Shown in pieces: positions 26,513 through 36,571 of a stretch of 64,000 nucleotides of DNA. This DNA is from Rhodocyclaceae bacterium (GTDB lineage Bacteria; Pseudomonadota; Gammaproteobacteria; Burkholderiales; Rhodocyclaceae). The notes under the pieces were generated by a model. It was not told where the DNA came from and made no database searches. It saw nothing but the letters and a program-made list of their open reading frames with translations. Position numbers and translations under genes: made by a program. Position 1 is the first letter of the stretch. The number at the start of each line of letters is the position of its first letter. The DNA is taken from the NCBI GenBank assembly GCA_006218025.1, contig VBWA01000006.1, forward strand, positions 62,001 through 126,000, written 5' to 3'.

Positions 26513-29500
26513 TTAGATCTTCTCGATGTTGACCAGGAACGCCTTGAATTCCGGCGTCTGGCAATTGGCGTCGCCGACGAACGGCGTCAGCGTGTTGGTG
26601 ATGAAGCCCGGCTTGGCGACCCCCTTGAAGCCCCAGTGAATCGGTATGCCCACGGTATGCACCTTCTTGCCATCGACGTCGAGGGTCTTGATGCGCTTGG
26701 TGACCACCGCGACCGCCTTGATGAAGCCGCGGTTGCTGCGCACCTTGACCTTGTCGCCGGTCGCAATCCCCTTTTCCTGCGCCAGTTGCTCGCCGATCTC
26801 GACGAACTGCTCGGGTTGCAGGATGGCGTTGATCATCGAGTGCTTGGTCCAGTAATGGAAGTGCTCGACGAGACGGTAGGTGGTGGCAACGTAGGGGAAG
26901 TCCTTGGCCTTGCCGAAGGTTTCCATGTCCCCCTTGTACACTCGCGCCGCCGGATTGCTGGTGGCCTTCGCGTTGTTGGGGTGGAAAGGGTTCCTGTCCA
27001 GCGGCGTTTCGAATGGCTCGTAGTGCTCGGGGAAAGGACCTTCGGCCAGTGCCGGCGCGAACAGGCGCGCGACACCCTCTGGGTTCATGATGAAGGGCAT
27101 CACGTTCTCTTCGGGTGCGGCGTCGGGACGCATGTCGGGCACGTCGTTGCCTGCCCAGGCGGTACCGGTCCAGCGGATCACCGCGCGCTTCGGGTCCCAC
27201 GGCTTGCCGGCCGGGTCGCACGAGGCGCGGTTGTAGATGATGCGCCGGTTGGCCGGCCAGGCGAAGCCCCAGTTCAGCGTTTGCCCCAGCCCGGAAGGAT
27301 CCGAGTTGTCGCGCCGCGCCGTGAGATTGCCCGCCTGAGACCAGCAGCCGCCGTAGATCCAGTTGCCGCAGGAAGTGCTGCCGTCGTCGCGAAGCTGCGC
27401 GAAGCCGGCCACCTGCTCGCCCGCCTTGACCAGCACCTTGGTCTTGTCTTTCGGATCGAAGACATCGCCCAGCGCCTTGCCGGAGATCTCCATCAGCAGT
27501 TCGGCAGGCGACGGCTTGTTGGCGATGCGGTACGGCCAGGTCAGGTTGAGAATCGGCTCGGGCAGCTTGCCGCCGTCCTTGGCGTACATCTCCTTCAGCT
27601 TGAGGAACAGGCCCGCCATGATCTCGATGTCGCTCTTCGATTCACCGGGACCGTCGGCTGCCTTCCAGTGCCACTGGATGACGCGTCCGGAATTGGTGAA
27701 GCTGGCGGTTTCCTCGGCGAAGAGGTTGGCCGGCAGGCGGAACACCTCGGTCTGGACCTTCGTCGGATCGACCTCGTTGAACTCGGCATAGTTCTTCCAG
27801 AACTCCGAAGTGTCGGTTGCCAGCGGGTCCATGACGACGAGGAACTTGAGCTTGGCCAGCGCGTCGCCGACTTTCTTCTTGTTCGCCACCGAGGCGAGCG
27901 GGTTGAAGCCCTGGCAGAAGAAGCCGTTCATCTTGCCCTGGTGCATGCGCTCGAAGATCGCCATGACGTCGTAGGCGCCATCCTTCTTCGGCAGCCAGTC
28001 GTAGCCGTAGTCGTTCTTGTCGGTCGCGGCAGCCCCGTACCAGGCCTTCTGCAGGCTGGTGAACCACTTCGGGAAGTTCTGCGGGAAGTTCATCTGGTTC
28101 GGCCGCAGCGCCTTCGGCGTGCGTTTCTCCAGATAGGTCTTGCGATCGACATCGGCGTCGGTCGGCGCCGACAGATAGCCGGGCAGCACTTCCGAGTAGA
28201 GACACATGTCGGTGATGCCCTGCACATTGGCGTGGCCGCGCAAGGCATTGATGCCGCCGCCCGCCATGCCCATGTTGCCGAGCAGCAACTGGATCATGGC
28301 CATGGTGCGGATGTTCTGCGACCCGACCGAATGTTCGGTCCAGCCCAGCGCATAGCAGATGGTCATGGTCTTGTTGGGCGCTGCGGTCTCCGCCATCATC
28401 TCGCAGATCTTGAGGAAGGCGTCCTGCGGCGTGCCGGTGGTCTTGCTCACCAGTTCCGGCGTGTAGCGGCTGTAGTGCTTCTTCATCAGCTGGAACACGC
28501 AGTTCGGATCCTGCAAGGTCGGATCGATCTTGGCGAAGCCGTCCTTGTCGAGCTGGTACTTCCAGGTGTCCTTGCCGTAACTGCGCTTTTCGGCGTTGTA
28601 TCCGGAAAAGAAGCCGTCCTCGAACTTGAAGCCTTCGTCGATCAGGAATGCGGAGTTGGTGTAGTGCTTGACGTATTCGTGATGAATCTTGTCTTTCGAC
28701 AGCAGGTAGTTGATGACGCCGCCGAGGAAGGCGATGTCGGAACCGGCGCGAATCGGTGCGTAGAAGTCGGAAACGGCGGCGGACCGCGTGTATCGCGGGT
28801 CGACCACGATCAGCTTGGCCTTGCGGTCCTTCTTCGCTTCGATCACCCATTTAAAGCCGCAGGGATGCGCTTCGGCGGCATTGCCGCCCATGACGATCAC
28901 CAGGTCTGAATTCTTCAGATCGACCCAATGATTGGTCATTGCACCACGCCCAAATGTCGGACCCAGACTGGATACCGTGGGGGCGTGTCAAATACGTGCT
29001 TGCGTGTCTAGTGCGACGACTCCGAGGTTGCGAAGGATCTTGACCGTCAGGTAGCCGGCTTCGTTGCCGGCCGCGGACGAGGCGAGGAAACCGGTGGTGT
29101 TCCAGCGGTTGACCGTGACGCCGTCGGCGTTCTTCTCGATCAGGTTGGCGTCGCGGTCCTTCTTGACGTGGGTCGCGATGCGCGAGATTGCGTCTTCCCA
29201 GGAGATGCGCTTCCATTCGTTGCTGCCTGCCTCGCGCACTTCCGGATACTTGAGCCGGTTGGGGCTCTTGACCATGTCCATGAGGCCGGCGCCCTTGGGG
29301 CACAGCGTGCCGCGATTGACGGGATTGTCCGGATCGCCCTCGATATGGATGATGTCCGCTTTTGCGTTCTTGGACTTGTCGCCCGTGGTGTAGATCAGGA
29401 CCCCGCAACTGACCGAGCAGTAGGGGCACATATTGCGGGTTTCCGTGGCGTGGGCGAGCTTGTAGCTGCGCACCTCCGCCAGGGCCGATGTGGGTGAGAA

Positions 29501-29575
29501 TCCCATCAGTGCGATGGAAGACCCGCTCAGACCGGCGCCGCAGACCTTGAAGAACTGCCGCCGTGAGACTTGCAT
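26513..29575 (-). CDS. fdhA: selenocysteine formate dehydrogenase alpha subunit
   Basis: 1020 residues, read through TGA 28988-28990 as Sec at residue 196, the position of Sec in FdnG. The frame before the codon ends LDTQARI and after it continues HAPTVSSLGPTFGRG, as in FdnG/FdoG. A Tat signal (SRRQFFKVCG) sends it to the periplasmic side. The [4Fe-4S] ligands are CPYCSVSCGV and LCPKG, and the rest is the bis-MGD molybdopterin domain. A strong AGGAGGAG site precedes ATG 29575 (MQVSRRQFF). First gene of the operon, under a sigma-54 promoter at 29616. Confidence 0.97.
28960..28990 (-). promoter_or_regulatory. SECIS hairpin of fdhA
   Basis: After TGA (28990-28988) follow 16 bases, then stem CCA, loop GTC, stem TGG (28971-28963), extended by outer pairs. 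The apical G comes first in the loop and 20 bases after UGA, like the fdnG element. Confidence 0.75.
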
Positions 29576-29615
29576 TTTTTGACTCCTCCTTTTTTGTATA
29601 CCAGCGGACAATCAA

Positions 29616-29631
29616 TGCAATTTATGCGCCA
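29616..29631 (-). promoter_or_regulatory. sigma-54 promoter of the fdh operon
   Basis: On the minus strand TGGCGCATAAATTGCA: GG and GC are 10 bases apart and the flanking bases match TGGCACG-N4-TTGCA nearly everywhere. Transcription would start near 29605, 30 bases before the fdhA ATG. The divergent gene encodes a sigma-54 activator. Confidence 0.8.
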
Positions 29632-29683
29632 ATTCAATGCTTGTTGAAGGCTCAAGTACTTACCGCGTCGCAGCAATCCGGAC

Positions 29684-29731
29684 GGGACAAAATGTCCATA
29701 CCGTTTCGGGACAAGTGGGACAATTTGTCCC
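29684..29731. promoter_or_regulatory. palindromic upstream activator sites
   Basis: GGACAAAATGTCC at 29685-29697, a half site CGGGACAAG at 29707-29715 and the perfect palindrome GGGACAATTTGTCCC at 29717-29731. They lie 55-115 bases upstream of the sigma-54 element. They are the natural binding sites for the regulator encoded at 29771. Confidence 0.7.
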
Positions 29732-29770
29732 GCACAAAAGCTTGCATTGCCAAGCCCAGCCGAATTGACG

Positions 29771-31195
29771 ATGATTGGCGAAATACAAAAATATAACGAG
29801 GAGACGAGTTTGGGTTCCGTTCCAGCGGTCGCGACCGTCGAGCTGTCGCCCTGGCAGCACCAATCGGTGCTGGTGGTGGATGACGAGCCGGGCATGGTCA
29901 GCTTTCTGCACCGCTCGCTGGCGCTGCGCTGCGGCTGGGTGGCGACCGCCGGCAGCGTCGACGAAGCCGTCGAACTACTCAGTCGTCGTCACTTCGACCT
30001 GATCGTGCTCGACATTGCGCTGCCCGGCCGCTCGGGCGTCGAATGGCTGCACCAGCTGCGCGACCAGGGCTTCGCCGGCGACGTGGTGCTGATGACGGCC
30101 TATGCCGATCTTGAAACCGCGATCGATGCGCTGCGCGCCGGGGCCTCGGACTTTCTGCTGAAGCCGTTTTCGGTAGCGCAAATGCTCAACGCGGTGAAGC
30201 GCTGCTTCGAGCGTTCGTCGCTGCGTCGCGAAAACTTCGTGCTGCGGCGCGAACTGGATCAGCGTGACGACAGTGTCGAAGGCATGGTCGGCAATTCGGC
30301 CGTGATTCGCGACGTGTGCGCCCGCATCAAACGCATTGCGCCGACGCCCTCGACAGTGCTGATCCATGGCGAATCGGGCACCGGCAAGGAGCTCGCCGCG
30401 CGCGCCCTGCATCGCATGAGCCTGCGCGCCGACGGCCCTTTCGTGCCGATCAACTGCGCCGCGATCGCCGAAGAGCTGATCGAGTCCGAATTGTTCGGCC
30501 ATGTCAAAGGCGCTTTTACCGGCGCCGCGGCCGGTCGCGAGGGCCTGTTCTATTACGCACGCGGCGGCACGCTGTTTCTCGACGAGATCTCCGAACTGCC
30601 GCTGCCGCTCCAGGCCAAGCTGCTGCGCGTTCTGGAAGAGCGCAAGGTGCGCCCGGTGGGTTCGGAGCAGGAGGTGCCGGTGGATGTGCGCGTCGTGGCC
30701 GCCACCAATCGCAATCTGGTCGAGGAAGTCGCGGCGGGACGTTTTCGCCGCGATCTGTATTACCGCTTGCAGGTGGTTGAGGTGGTTCTGCCGCCGCTGC
30801 GCGACCGGATCGAAGACCTGCCTGACCTGGTGGACTACTTCATTGGCCAGTTGGCGGCGCGCCTGGGTGTGACTGAACTCGCGCACGACGCAGCGGCGCT
30901 GGCGCGCCTGGCGCGCTACAGCTGGCCGGGTAACGTGCGCGAACTGAAGAACCTGATCGAGCGTTCGCTGATTCTCGGCTACTTCGCCGACGATTTTGCC
31001 CCAGAGGAGTCCGCTGTCGCCGTGTCGTCAGCGCCGACTTCTGAGCATGGCAGCGAGGACTCGCTCGCTGCCATCGAGCGCCGCCACATTCTCGGCGTGC
31101 TGGAAAGCTGCAAGGGCAACAAGTCCGAAGCGGCGCGGCGGCTCGGCGTCTCGCGCAAGACGCTCGAGCGCAAGTGCGCGGCGTGGGGGGTCTAG
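29771..31195 (+). CDS. sigma-54-dependent NtrC-family response regulator
   Basis: 474 residues. Receiver domain with phospho-aspartate 81 ([10 protein letters not shown]), AAA+ domain with Walker A GESGTGKE and the sigma-54 contact loop GAFTGA, and a C-terminal Fis-type helix-turn-helix ([19 protein letters not shown]). Start ATG 29771 (MIGEIQKYN); a TTG 24 bases upstream is less likely. It is divergent from fdhA and overlaps its kinase gene by 22 bases. A 23-base repeat copy (31019) sits in the linker before the DNA-binding domain. Target: probably the fdh promoter at 29616. Confidence 0.93.
   Translation: MIGEIQKYNEETSLGSVPAVATVELSPWQHQSVLVVDDEPGMVSFLHRSLALRCGWVATAGSVDEAVELLSRRHFDLIVLDIALPGRSGVEWLHQLRDQGFAGDVVLMTAYADLETAIDALRAGASDFLLKPFSVAQMLNAVKRCFERSSLRRENFVLRRELDQRDDSVEGMVGNSAVIRDVCARIKRIAPTPSTVLIHGESGTGKELAARALHRMSLRADGPFVPINCAAIAEELIESELFGHVKGAFTGAAAGREGLFYYARGGTLFLDEISELPLPLQAKLLRVLEERKVRPVGSEQEVPVDVRVVAATNRNLVEEVAAGRFRRDLYYRLQVVEVVLPPLRDRIEDLPDLVDYFIGQLAARLGVTELAHDAAALARLARYSWPGNVRELKNLIERSLILGYFADDFAPEESAVAVSSAPTSEHGSEDSLAAIERRHILGVLESCKGNKSEAARRLGVSRKTLERKCAAWGV
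31019..31041 (+). repeat. 23-base dispersed repeat, copy F
   Basis: GCCGTGTCG then TCAGCGCCGACTTC. Encodes AVSSAPTS in the linker of the sigma-54 activator. Confidence 0.7.
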
Positions 31196-33294
31196 AGATT
31201 CTTTCCGGCCTGCGCGCACGCTTTCATGGCTCCCTGCGTTTCAAGCTGCTGGCGCTGGCGCTGGGCCCCCTGCTGGTGGCCGTGCCCATCCTGATCGGCA
31301 TCCTCGCCGGCTGGGGCGCGGTGTATTACGACCGCCTGCTGATCACCAAGGTGCAAAGCGATCTGGCAGTCGCCCACGGCTATTTCGAACAGGTCAAGGA
31401 AGGCGTCGGTCGTCGCGTCGAAACCCTGGCGGGTTCCGAGCGGCTGGCGCGAACCCTGCGCGAACGGCCGGGCGCTGCGGCGCTGGGCGAACATTTGCGC
31501 GAGATGAGGCAACAGTTGCGCGTCGATTTCCTGATCCTGCTCGACAGCAGCGGGCGGGTGCGCGCCGCCAGCGGCGGCCCCGCATTGGGCAGCGACTACA
31601 CCGGCTGGGAGGTCGTGCGTCGCGCGCTTTCCGGCCATGCCGAAACCGAAGTCGATATCCTCGATGCCGCCCGCCTGGCAATGATCGACCCGGCGCTGGC
31701 GGAGCGCGCACGCACGCCCCTGATCGCGACGCGCAACGCGCAGGCCACAGAGCGCAGCGAGGAGACGCGCGGCATGGTGATGCACGCCGCCGCACCGGTT
31801 GCCTCAGCCGCGCGTGAGGGAGGTGCGAGTGCCGGCGTGCTGGTCGGCGGCCTGCTGCTCAACAAGAACCTCGACATCGTCGATCGCATCAATGACATCG
31901 TCTATCCGGAAGGCGCGCTGCCGCTGGGCAGTGTCGGTACCGCGACGCTGTTTCTCGATGACGTTCGCATCGCCACCAACGTGCGCCTGTTCGAAAACGT
32001 GCGCGCCATAGGCACCCGTGTTTCGGCCGCGGTGCGGCATACGGCGCTCGATTTGGGCCGCACCTGGCTGGATCGCGCCTTCGTCGTGAATGACTGGTAT
32101 GTCTCCGCCTATGAGCCCATCATCGACGGTCGCGGCAAGCGGGTCGGCATGCTCTACGTCGGATTTCTCGAAGCGCCCTTTCAGCACGCCAGGCAGCTGG
32201 CACTGGCGGCGGTGGCGCTGCTGTTCGTTCTGACGGTGGTGGTCGCCGCGTTTGTTTCGCTGCGCCTGGCGCGACATGTCTCGCAGCCGGTGGAACGCAT
32301 GCATGGCACCATGAGCGCGATCGAGTCGGGCCAGACCGAGGCGCGCGTCGGCGCACATTTGCCCGATCTCGCCGAAGCGGACGAACTGGACGAGCTGGCC
32401 GCCCACTTCGATCGCCTGCTCGACCGTCTTGCCGAACAGACCGAAGCGCTGCAGCGCTGGGGTCGCGAGCTCGACAGCAAGGTGGCAGAGCGCACGCAGG
32501 AACTGGCACTGACCAACCAGACCCTGCGTTCGGCACAGCAACGCCTGGTCATGTCGGAAAAGCTCGCCGCAATCGGCCAACTCGCCGCCGGCGTGGCGCA
32601 TGAAGTCAACAATCCCGTGGCGGTGATTCAGGGCAATCTCGACGTGCTGCGCGAAACTCTGGGGAATGCGGCCGAACCGGCGATGCCCGAGATTCGCCTG
32701 ATCCAGGATCAGGTATTTCGCATTCGACTGATCGTCACCAAGCTGCTGCAGTTCGCGCGGCCCGCGGAATACGCGGGCTATCTGGAACCGGTGCGGCTCG
32801 ACCAGGTGGTGCAGGACAGCCTGGTGCTGGTGGCGCACCAGATGAAGAAATCCAGCATCGTCGTGGAACAGGAAATGCAGGCGACGCGAACGGTGTCGGT
32901 GAATCGCAACGAATTGCAGCAGGTGCTGATCAATCTGATCGTGAATGCCCTGCAGGCCATGCCCGGGGGCGGCACTCTGCGGCTGACCAGCGGCGACCGC
33001 GAGGAGGGCGGCATCAAGGGCGGGTTTGTCGCCGTCGGCGACAGCGGCCCCGGTATTGCGCCCGAAGACCGCGAAAGGCTGTTCGATCCCTTCTTCACCA
33101 CCAAGACCAGCGACGGCACCGGGCTGGGCCTGTGGGTCAGCCTCGGCCTCGTGCAGCGTTACGGCGGCCGTATCGATGTTGCCAGCCCGCGAAGCGGAAT
33201 CCCTGGCACGCAAGGCGAGTGCCCGTCGAGCGGCGGCTCTGTGTTTACCGTGTGGCTACCGAACGAGACACAAGCGGAAGCGCAAGCCGCCTGA
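31174..33294 (+). CDS. membrane sensor histidine kinase, partner of the fdh regulator
   Basis: 706 residues. Membrane segment at about 25-48, a periplasmic double-Cache-like sensor region (about 50-335), a second membrane segment at about 340-362, HAMP, a coiled stretch, the HisKA box with histidine 476 (GVAHEVNNP), and an ATPase domain (NLIVNALQAM, GDSGPGIAPEDRERLFDPFF, GTGLGLWVSLG). GTG start 31174 overlaps the regulator. Near the C-terminus a stretch SPRSGIPGTQGECPSSGG interrupts the usual end (xGSxFTVWLP) and is encoded by a dispersed repeat (33185-33235). The ligand is unknown; formate-linked metabolism is suggested by position. Confidence 0.9.
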   Translation: MRGVGGLEILSGLRARFHGSLRFKLLALALGPLLVAVPILIGILAGWGAVYYDRLLITKVQSDLAVAHGYFEQVKEGVGRRVETLAGSERLARTLRERPGAAALGEHLREMRQQLRVDFLILLDSSGRVRAASGGPALGSDYTGWEVVRRALSGHAETEVDILDAARLAMIDPALAERARTPLIATRNAQATERSEETRGMVMHAAAPVASAAREGGASAGVLVGGLLLNKNLDIVDRINDIVYPEGALPLGSVGTATLFLDDVRIATNVRLFENVRAIGTRVSAAVRHTALDLGRTWLDRAFVVNDWYVSAYEPIIDGRGKRVGMLYVGFLEAPFQHARQLALAAVALLFVLTVVVAAFVSLRLARHVSQPVERMHGTMSAIESGQTEARVGAHLPDLAEADELDELAAHFDRLLDRLAEQTEALQRWGRELDSKVAERTQELALTNQTLRSAQQRLVMSEKLAAIGQLAAGVAHEVNNPVAVIQGNLDVLRETLGNAAEPAMPEIRLIQDQVFRIRLIVTKLLQFARPAEYAGYLEPVRLDQVVQDSLVLVAHQMKKSSIVVEQEMQATRTVSVNRNELQQVLINLIVNALQAMPGGGTLRLTSGDREEGGIKGGFVAVGDSGPGIAPEDRERLFDPFFTTKTSDGTGLGLWVSLGLVQRYGGRIDVASPRSGIPGTQGECPSSGGSVFTVWLPNETQAEAQAA
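33185..33235 (+). repeat. CCCGC-AAGCGGG repeat inside the kinase gene
   Basis: GCCCGCGAAGCGGAATCCCT then GGCACGCAAGGCGAGTGCCC. Shares the CCCGC(A/G)AAGCGGGAATCCC start with 50207 and, more loosely, 52913. It adds about a dozen residues between the last ATPase strands. Confidence 0.6.
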
Positions 33295-33298
33295 GAGC

Positions 33299-33979
33299 TC
33301 AGCCGCCCGCGGGAGCGAAGCGCTTCTCGATTTCCGCTGCGGGAATATAGCCGCCGACACGTTCGCCACCCGCGAAGAAGATCGCCGGCGTGCCGTTGAT
33401 GCGCAATTTGCGGCCAAGCTGCGCAGACTTGTCCAAACCGCTTATGTCGCATTTGGCGGGCACGGCTGGCGGTGCCTTGCCGGCGGTCATCCAGTCAGTC
33501 CACGCCTTCGACTTGTCTGGTGCGCACCAGATTGCCTTTGATTTTTCGTAGGAATCATCGCCGAGCACCGGATAAAGGAAGGTATAGACCGTCACATCCT
33601 TCAGCATCAGGATGTCTTTCGCCAGCTTCTTGCAATAGCCGCAATTGGGGTCTTCAAAGGTCACCATGACGTTCTTGCCGGAACCGCGCACCTGCTTCAT
33701 GGCGAGGTCGAGCGGCAGGGAATTGAACAGGCGCTCTGCCGTGAGGTTCTTGCCGGTCTTCATGTCCAGCAGATTGCCGAACAACAGATAAGTGCCCTTG
33801 TCGTCCGAATAGAAAATCTGACCATCGACCGTCACTTCCCAGATACCGGCCATCGGTGCCCTGACGATCTTTTCGACCTTGCCGAGCTTGGCCTCGACGG
33901 CTTTTTTTACATCTGCCTCGTCGGCGACAGCGACGAGGGACACACAGGCCAGAGCGGCGGCAAGCAGGGGTAGTTTCAT
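33299..33979 (-). CDS. dsbC: thiol:disulfide isomerase DsbC
   Basis: 226 residues with a signal peptide (cleavage after VAVA). N-terminal dimerisation domain, linker helix, and a thioredoxin domain with active site CGYC in TFEDPNCGYCKKL and the cis-proline INGTPAIFF. Periplasmic isomerase of wrong disulfides. It converges with the kinase gene (4 bases between). It is an ordinary Cys enzyme, unlike the selenoprotein at 13088. Confidence 0.95.
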   Translation of the reverse strand: MKLPLLAAALACVSLVAVADEADVKKAVEAKLGKVEKIVRAPMAGIWEVTVDGQIFYSDDKGTYLLFGNLLDMKTGKNLTAERLFNSLPLDLAMKQVRGSGKNVMVTFEDPNCGYCKKLAKDILMLKDVTVYTFLYPVLGDDSYEKSKAIWCAPDKSKAWTDWMTAGKAPPAVPAKCDISGLDKSAQLGRKLRINGTPAIFFAGGERVGGYIPAAEIEKRFAPAGG

Positions 33980-34012
33980 GAGTTCTCCAGGAAATTTCAG
34001 GACGCCAGTGAT

Positions 34013-35170
34013 TCAGGACGCGAGCGCGTAGCGGACCAGCAGGCTCTTTACGACCGGCAAAGTGTTGGTGAGGTTCAATCCGAAGTTGCGCAGACCGGCC
34101 AAGGGGCCCTCGGTGGGCCGGAAAAGGTCGTGCAGACTATCAGTCACCGTCTGCAAAGTCACTACCTCTTCCTTGCGCGCCCGTTCGTAGCCGCGCAGCA
34201 GCCCCAAGTCGCCGCAATCCACATGCCCGGGCTTGCCGCACAGCACGGCCGCCAAGGCCCGCGCATCCTGAAAACCCAGATTGATGCCATGACCGGAAAG
34301 CGGATGGATGGTATGCGCGGCATCGCCGATCAGGGCCAGTCGCGGCGCCACCGTGTGCGGTGCGCGCATCAGGCGCAAGGGAAAACCGGCGGGCGGCGTG
34401 ATCAATTCCAGCGCGCCCAACCGGTGGCCGCCTGCCTCGGCCACACGGGCGCATAGCGCTGCAGGGTCGAGCGCCAGCAGCTCGCGCCCATGATCTTCCC
34501 CCGTGGACCAGACCATCGATATGCGATTGCCCGGCAAGGGCAGCCAGGCGAGGACGCCGTCCCGGCGGAACCACTGAAATGCCGTGCCGCGATGAGGCTG
34601 CTCGGCAGCGAAGTTGGCGACTACTCCGAGCTGGTCATAGGGGTCGAAGCGCACCGCGATGCCTGCCGCGGAGCGAGTCCAGGACTCGGCGCCATCCGCC
34701 GCGACGATTAGCCGTGCCGAAAGGCTGCGGCCATCGTCAAGCGTCAATTGTGCGGCATCGGGCCCGATGGCCAGTGCTTGCGGGCGTGCTGGACACAGCA
34801 GACGCAGGTTGCCCTGGCGCTTGACCGTCTCCCACAGTTCGCGCTGCATCAGCGAGGATTCGAGGATCCAGGCCAGTTCCGATACGCCGCTGCCATAGGC
34901 GGTGAAATCCAGCCGGCCGCCGGCGTCGCCGTGAATCTCCATGGCCTGCACGGCTTCCATGCGCGCCACATCCAGGTGGCGCCAGGCGCCCAGGGCATCG
35001 AGGAAGCGCGCGTTGGCCGGGCTGATCGCGTAAACACGCGAATCCCATCCCTGCGGGAAGGCCGGGGCGGTCCCTTCGACCAATGCCACAGACAAAGTCG
35101 AGCGGCGCAAAGCCGCTGCCAGGGCCAAGCCCGCCAGGCCACCACCTACGATCACGACATCGAAGTTCAT
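34013..35170 (-). CDS. UbiH/UbiF family FAD-dependent hydroxylase
   Basis: 385 residues. Flavoprotein monooxygenase of ubiquinone synthesis: dinucleotide-binding VVIVGGGLAGLALAAAL at the N-terminus, GD motif region ADGAESWTR, and the C-terminal FAD site GDAAHTIHPLSGHGINLGFQ. Start ATG 35170 (MNFDVVIVGG) is preferred; 15 upstream codons are open. Which ring position it hydroxylates cannot be told from sequence. Confidence 0.9.
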   Translation of the reverse strand: MNFDVVIVGGGLAGLALAAALRRSTLSVALVEGTAPAFPQGWDSRVYAISPANARFLDALGAWRHLDVARMEAVQAMEIHGDAGGRLDFTAYGSGVSELAWILESSLMQRELWETVKRQGNLRLLCPARPQALAIGPDAAQLTLDDGRSLSARLIVAADGAESWTRSAAGIAVRFDPYDQLGVVANFAAEQPHRGTAFQWFRRDGVLAWLPLPGNRISMVWSTGEDHGRELLALDPAALCARVAEAGGHRLGALELITPPAGFPLRLMRAPHTVAPRLALIGDAAHTIHPLSGHGINLGFQDARALAAVLCGKPGHVDCGDLGLLRGYERARKEEVVTLQTVTDSLHDLFRPTEGPLAGLRNFGLNLTNTLPVVKSLLVRYALAS

Positions 35171-35199
35171 GAACGGATTGTCGCTTACCCGGGCCAGCC

Positions 35200-35229
35200 T
35201 TGACAAGGCAAGCATACGACGAGGATAAT
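35200..35229 (+). promoter_or_regulatory. sigma-70 promoter of tRNA-Met
   Basis: TTGACA at 35200-35205 and GATAAT at 35224-35229 with an 18-base spacer; the tRNA starts 16 bases after the -10 box. Confidence 0.75.
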
Positions 35230-35244
35230 TCCGCCCCTTTGCAT

Positions 35245-35321
35245 GGTGATGTAGCTCAGTCGGTTAGAGCATCGGATTCATAATCCGGGGGTCGGTGGTT
35301 CAAGTCCACTCATCACCACCA
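35245..35321 (+). tRNA. tRNA-Met (CAU), elongator type
   Basis: 77 bases including encoded CCA. Acceptor GGTGATG pairs with CATCACC, anticodon loop TTCATAA reads CAU, and the T-loop is TTCAAGT. The 5' end pairs (G1-C72), as in elongator tRNA. Its 3' half and terminator are repeated at 36748. Confidence 0.95.
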
Positions 35322-35361
35322 GTATTCAAGCGGCTCCCAGCGATGGGAGCCGTTTGTTTTT
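35277..35361 (+). repeat. 85-base direct repeat, left copy (tRNA-Met 3' half plus terminator)
   Basis: From TTCATAATCC of the anticodon loop through GCCGTTTGTTTTT. Nearly identical to 36748-36832. Typical of a tRNA-targeted integration site. Confidence 0.8.
35331..35361 (+). terminator. terminator of tRNA-Met
   Basis: CGGCTCCCA, loop GCGA, TGGGAGCCG, then TTTGTTTTT. Confidence 0.85.
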
Positions 35362-35393
35362 GTGGCTTGACCTTTTTCCGCTACGCTCTGGTG

Positions 35394-36545
35394 CTACGCG
35401 AATGGTTTGTCGAGCGCGTCAAGGACGGGCTGGCAGACATAGAAGCGCCCCCATTGCCGCCCCGTCATCTCGCGGAGGATTTTGCCTTCCTCCATGGCGG
35501 TTATCGTCGCCTTGGCCGTGGGGTGCGTTTTCCCCAATATCTTTGCTGCTCGCCCGATGGTCATGTAGGGATTGATGAACAGATTGTCGATTAGAACGAG
35601 CGCGTTGGGCTTGTCTCGCAGTTGAGCCCGGTACTGTTCCCGCAATCGGTGCAGTTCCTTGGCTTGCGTGCCTGCTGCGGTGGCAGTTTCTGTTACGCCC
35701 TGGAGAAAGAAGCGGATCCACGATATCCAATCGCCATGGGTACGCACACGCTGCAGCAGCTCGTAGTAGTCGTTCTTGTGGGCATCGATAAAGGCGGACA
35801 GGTAGAGCAGGGGCTGTGAAAGCCGCTTGCGTTCAAGCAGGAAGAAGGTTACCAGGAGCCGGCCGACACGGCCGTTACCGTCGAGGAAGGGGTGGATCGT
35901 TTCGAACTGGACATGCATCATGGCGCACTGGATCAAGTCCGGGATGACATCGTGGACATGAAGGAACTTCTCCCATTCATCCAGGCATTCGTGCATTTCC
36001 ACTACGGGCGGCGGCACGAAAGCGGCGGTCATGGGGGTGCTGCCCGCGGGTCCGATCCAGTTCTGCGAACGCCTGAATTCGCCTGGCGTAGCCTTGTCCC
36101 CGCGTACGCCCGTCATGAGCTTGGCGTGAATCTCCCGGATCAGCCGGAGCGACAGAGGCAACTCAGGGAGCAGCGTGACGCCATGCTCCAGGGCGTAGGT
36201 ATAGTTCCTGATTTCCTGAATGTCGGCATTGACGGAACGCTTGGAGTTGCCGTCTTCGATTTCGTCGATCAGCAGATCGGAAAGGCTGGCCTTGGTGCCT
36301 TCGATGCGCGATGACAGCACCGCCTCGCGGCGGATGTATGGGGAAATCAGCAGGTGAGGATTTGGCAGCTGGCCACCAAGGCCGGAGAGTTCCGATAGCG
36401 CTGCATCGGCTTTCGACAGCGCAAGCGCAAGCTCCATGTCGATGTTGATGGGGGGCGGCAGGGGGTTCGGCACGAAGGCTAGATACCCCTGCGGTGCGTT
36501 CAGCAGGCGCCCGCTTTTTGCCGCAGAAAAATCGTTCGGATTCAT
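35394..36545 (-). CDS. Fic family protein (probable AMP transferase) with winged helix
   Basis: 383 residues. The Fic active site HPFLDGNGRVGR is at about residue 218, and the N-terminal inhibitory helix has SSRIEGT (S/T-x-x-x-E-G), so it is an auto-inhibited class II Fic enzyme that would modify proteins with AMP when released. The C-terminus (NPYMTIGRAAKILGKTHPTA) is a winged helix, as in Fic proteins that bind their own promoter. It lies alone between two tRNA-Met-derived repeats. Target unknown; no antitoxin gene is adjacent. Confidence 0.93.
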   Translation of the reverse strand: MNPNDFSAAKSGRLLNAPQGYLAFVPNPLPPPINIDMELALALSKADAALSELSGLGGQLPNPHLLISPYIRREAVLSSRIEGTKASLSDLLIDEIEDGNSKRSVNADIQEIRNYTYALEHGVTLLPELPLSLRLIREIHAKLMTGVRGDKATPGEFRRSQNWIGPAGSTPMTAAFVPPPVVEMHECLDEWEKFLHVHDVIPDLIQCAMMHVQFETIHPFLDGNGRVGRLLVTFFLLERKRLSQPLLYLSAFIDAHKNDYYELLQRVRTHGDWISWIRFFLQGVTETATAAGTQAKELHRLREQYRAQLRDKPNALVLIDNLFINPYMTIGRAAKILGKTHPTAKATITAMEEGKILREMTGRQWGRFYVCQPVLDALDKPFA

Positions 36546-36571
36546 TGCGTTATGGGAGCGAGTTAAGAATA

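Noticed and set aside
27860-27890. Another copy of the 23-base repeat inside fdhA (GCCAGCGCGTCGCCGACTTTC)
   Set aside because: It has three extra bases in the core and is explained by the FdhA coding sequence.
26489-28909. Open frame of about 800 codons antisense to fdhA
   Set aside because: fdhA is unmistakable on the other strand, with Sec and cofactor motifs.
28988-29575. Separate short Tat protein ending before fdhA
   Set aside because: The TGA is the Sec codon at the same place as in FdnG, and the next codons continue the family sequence.
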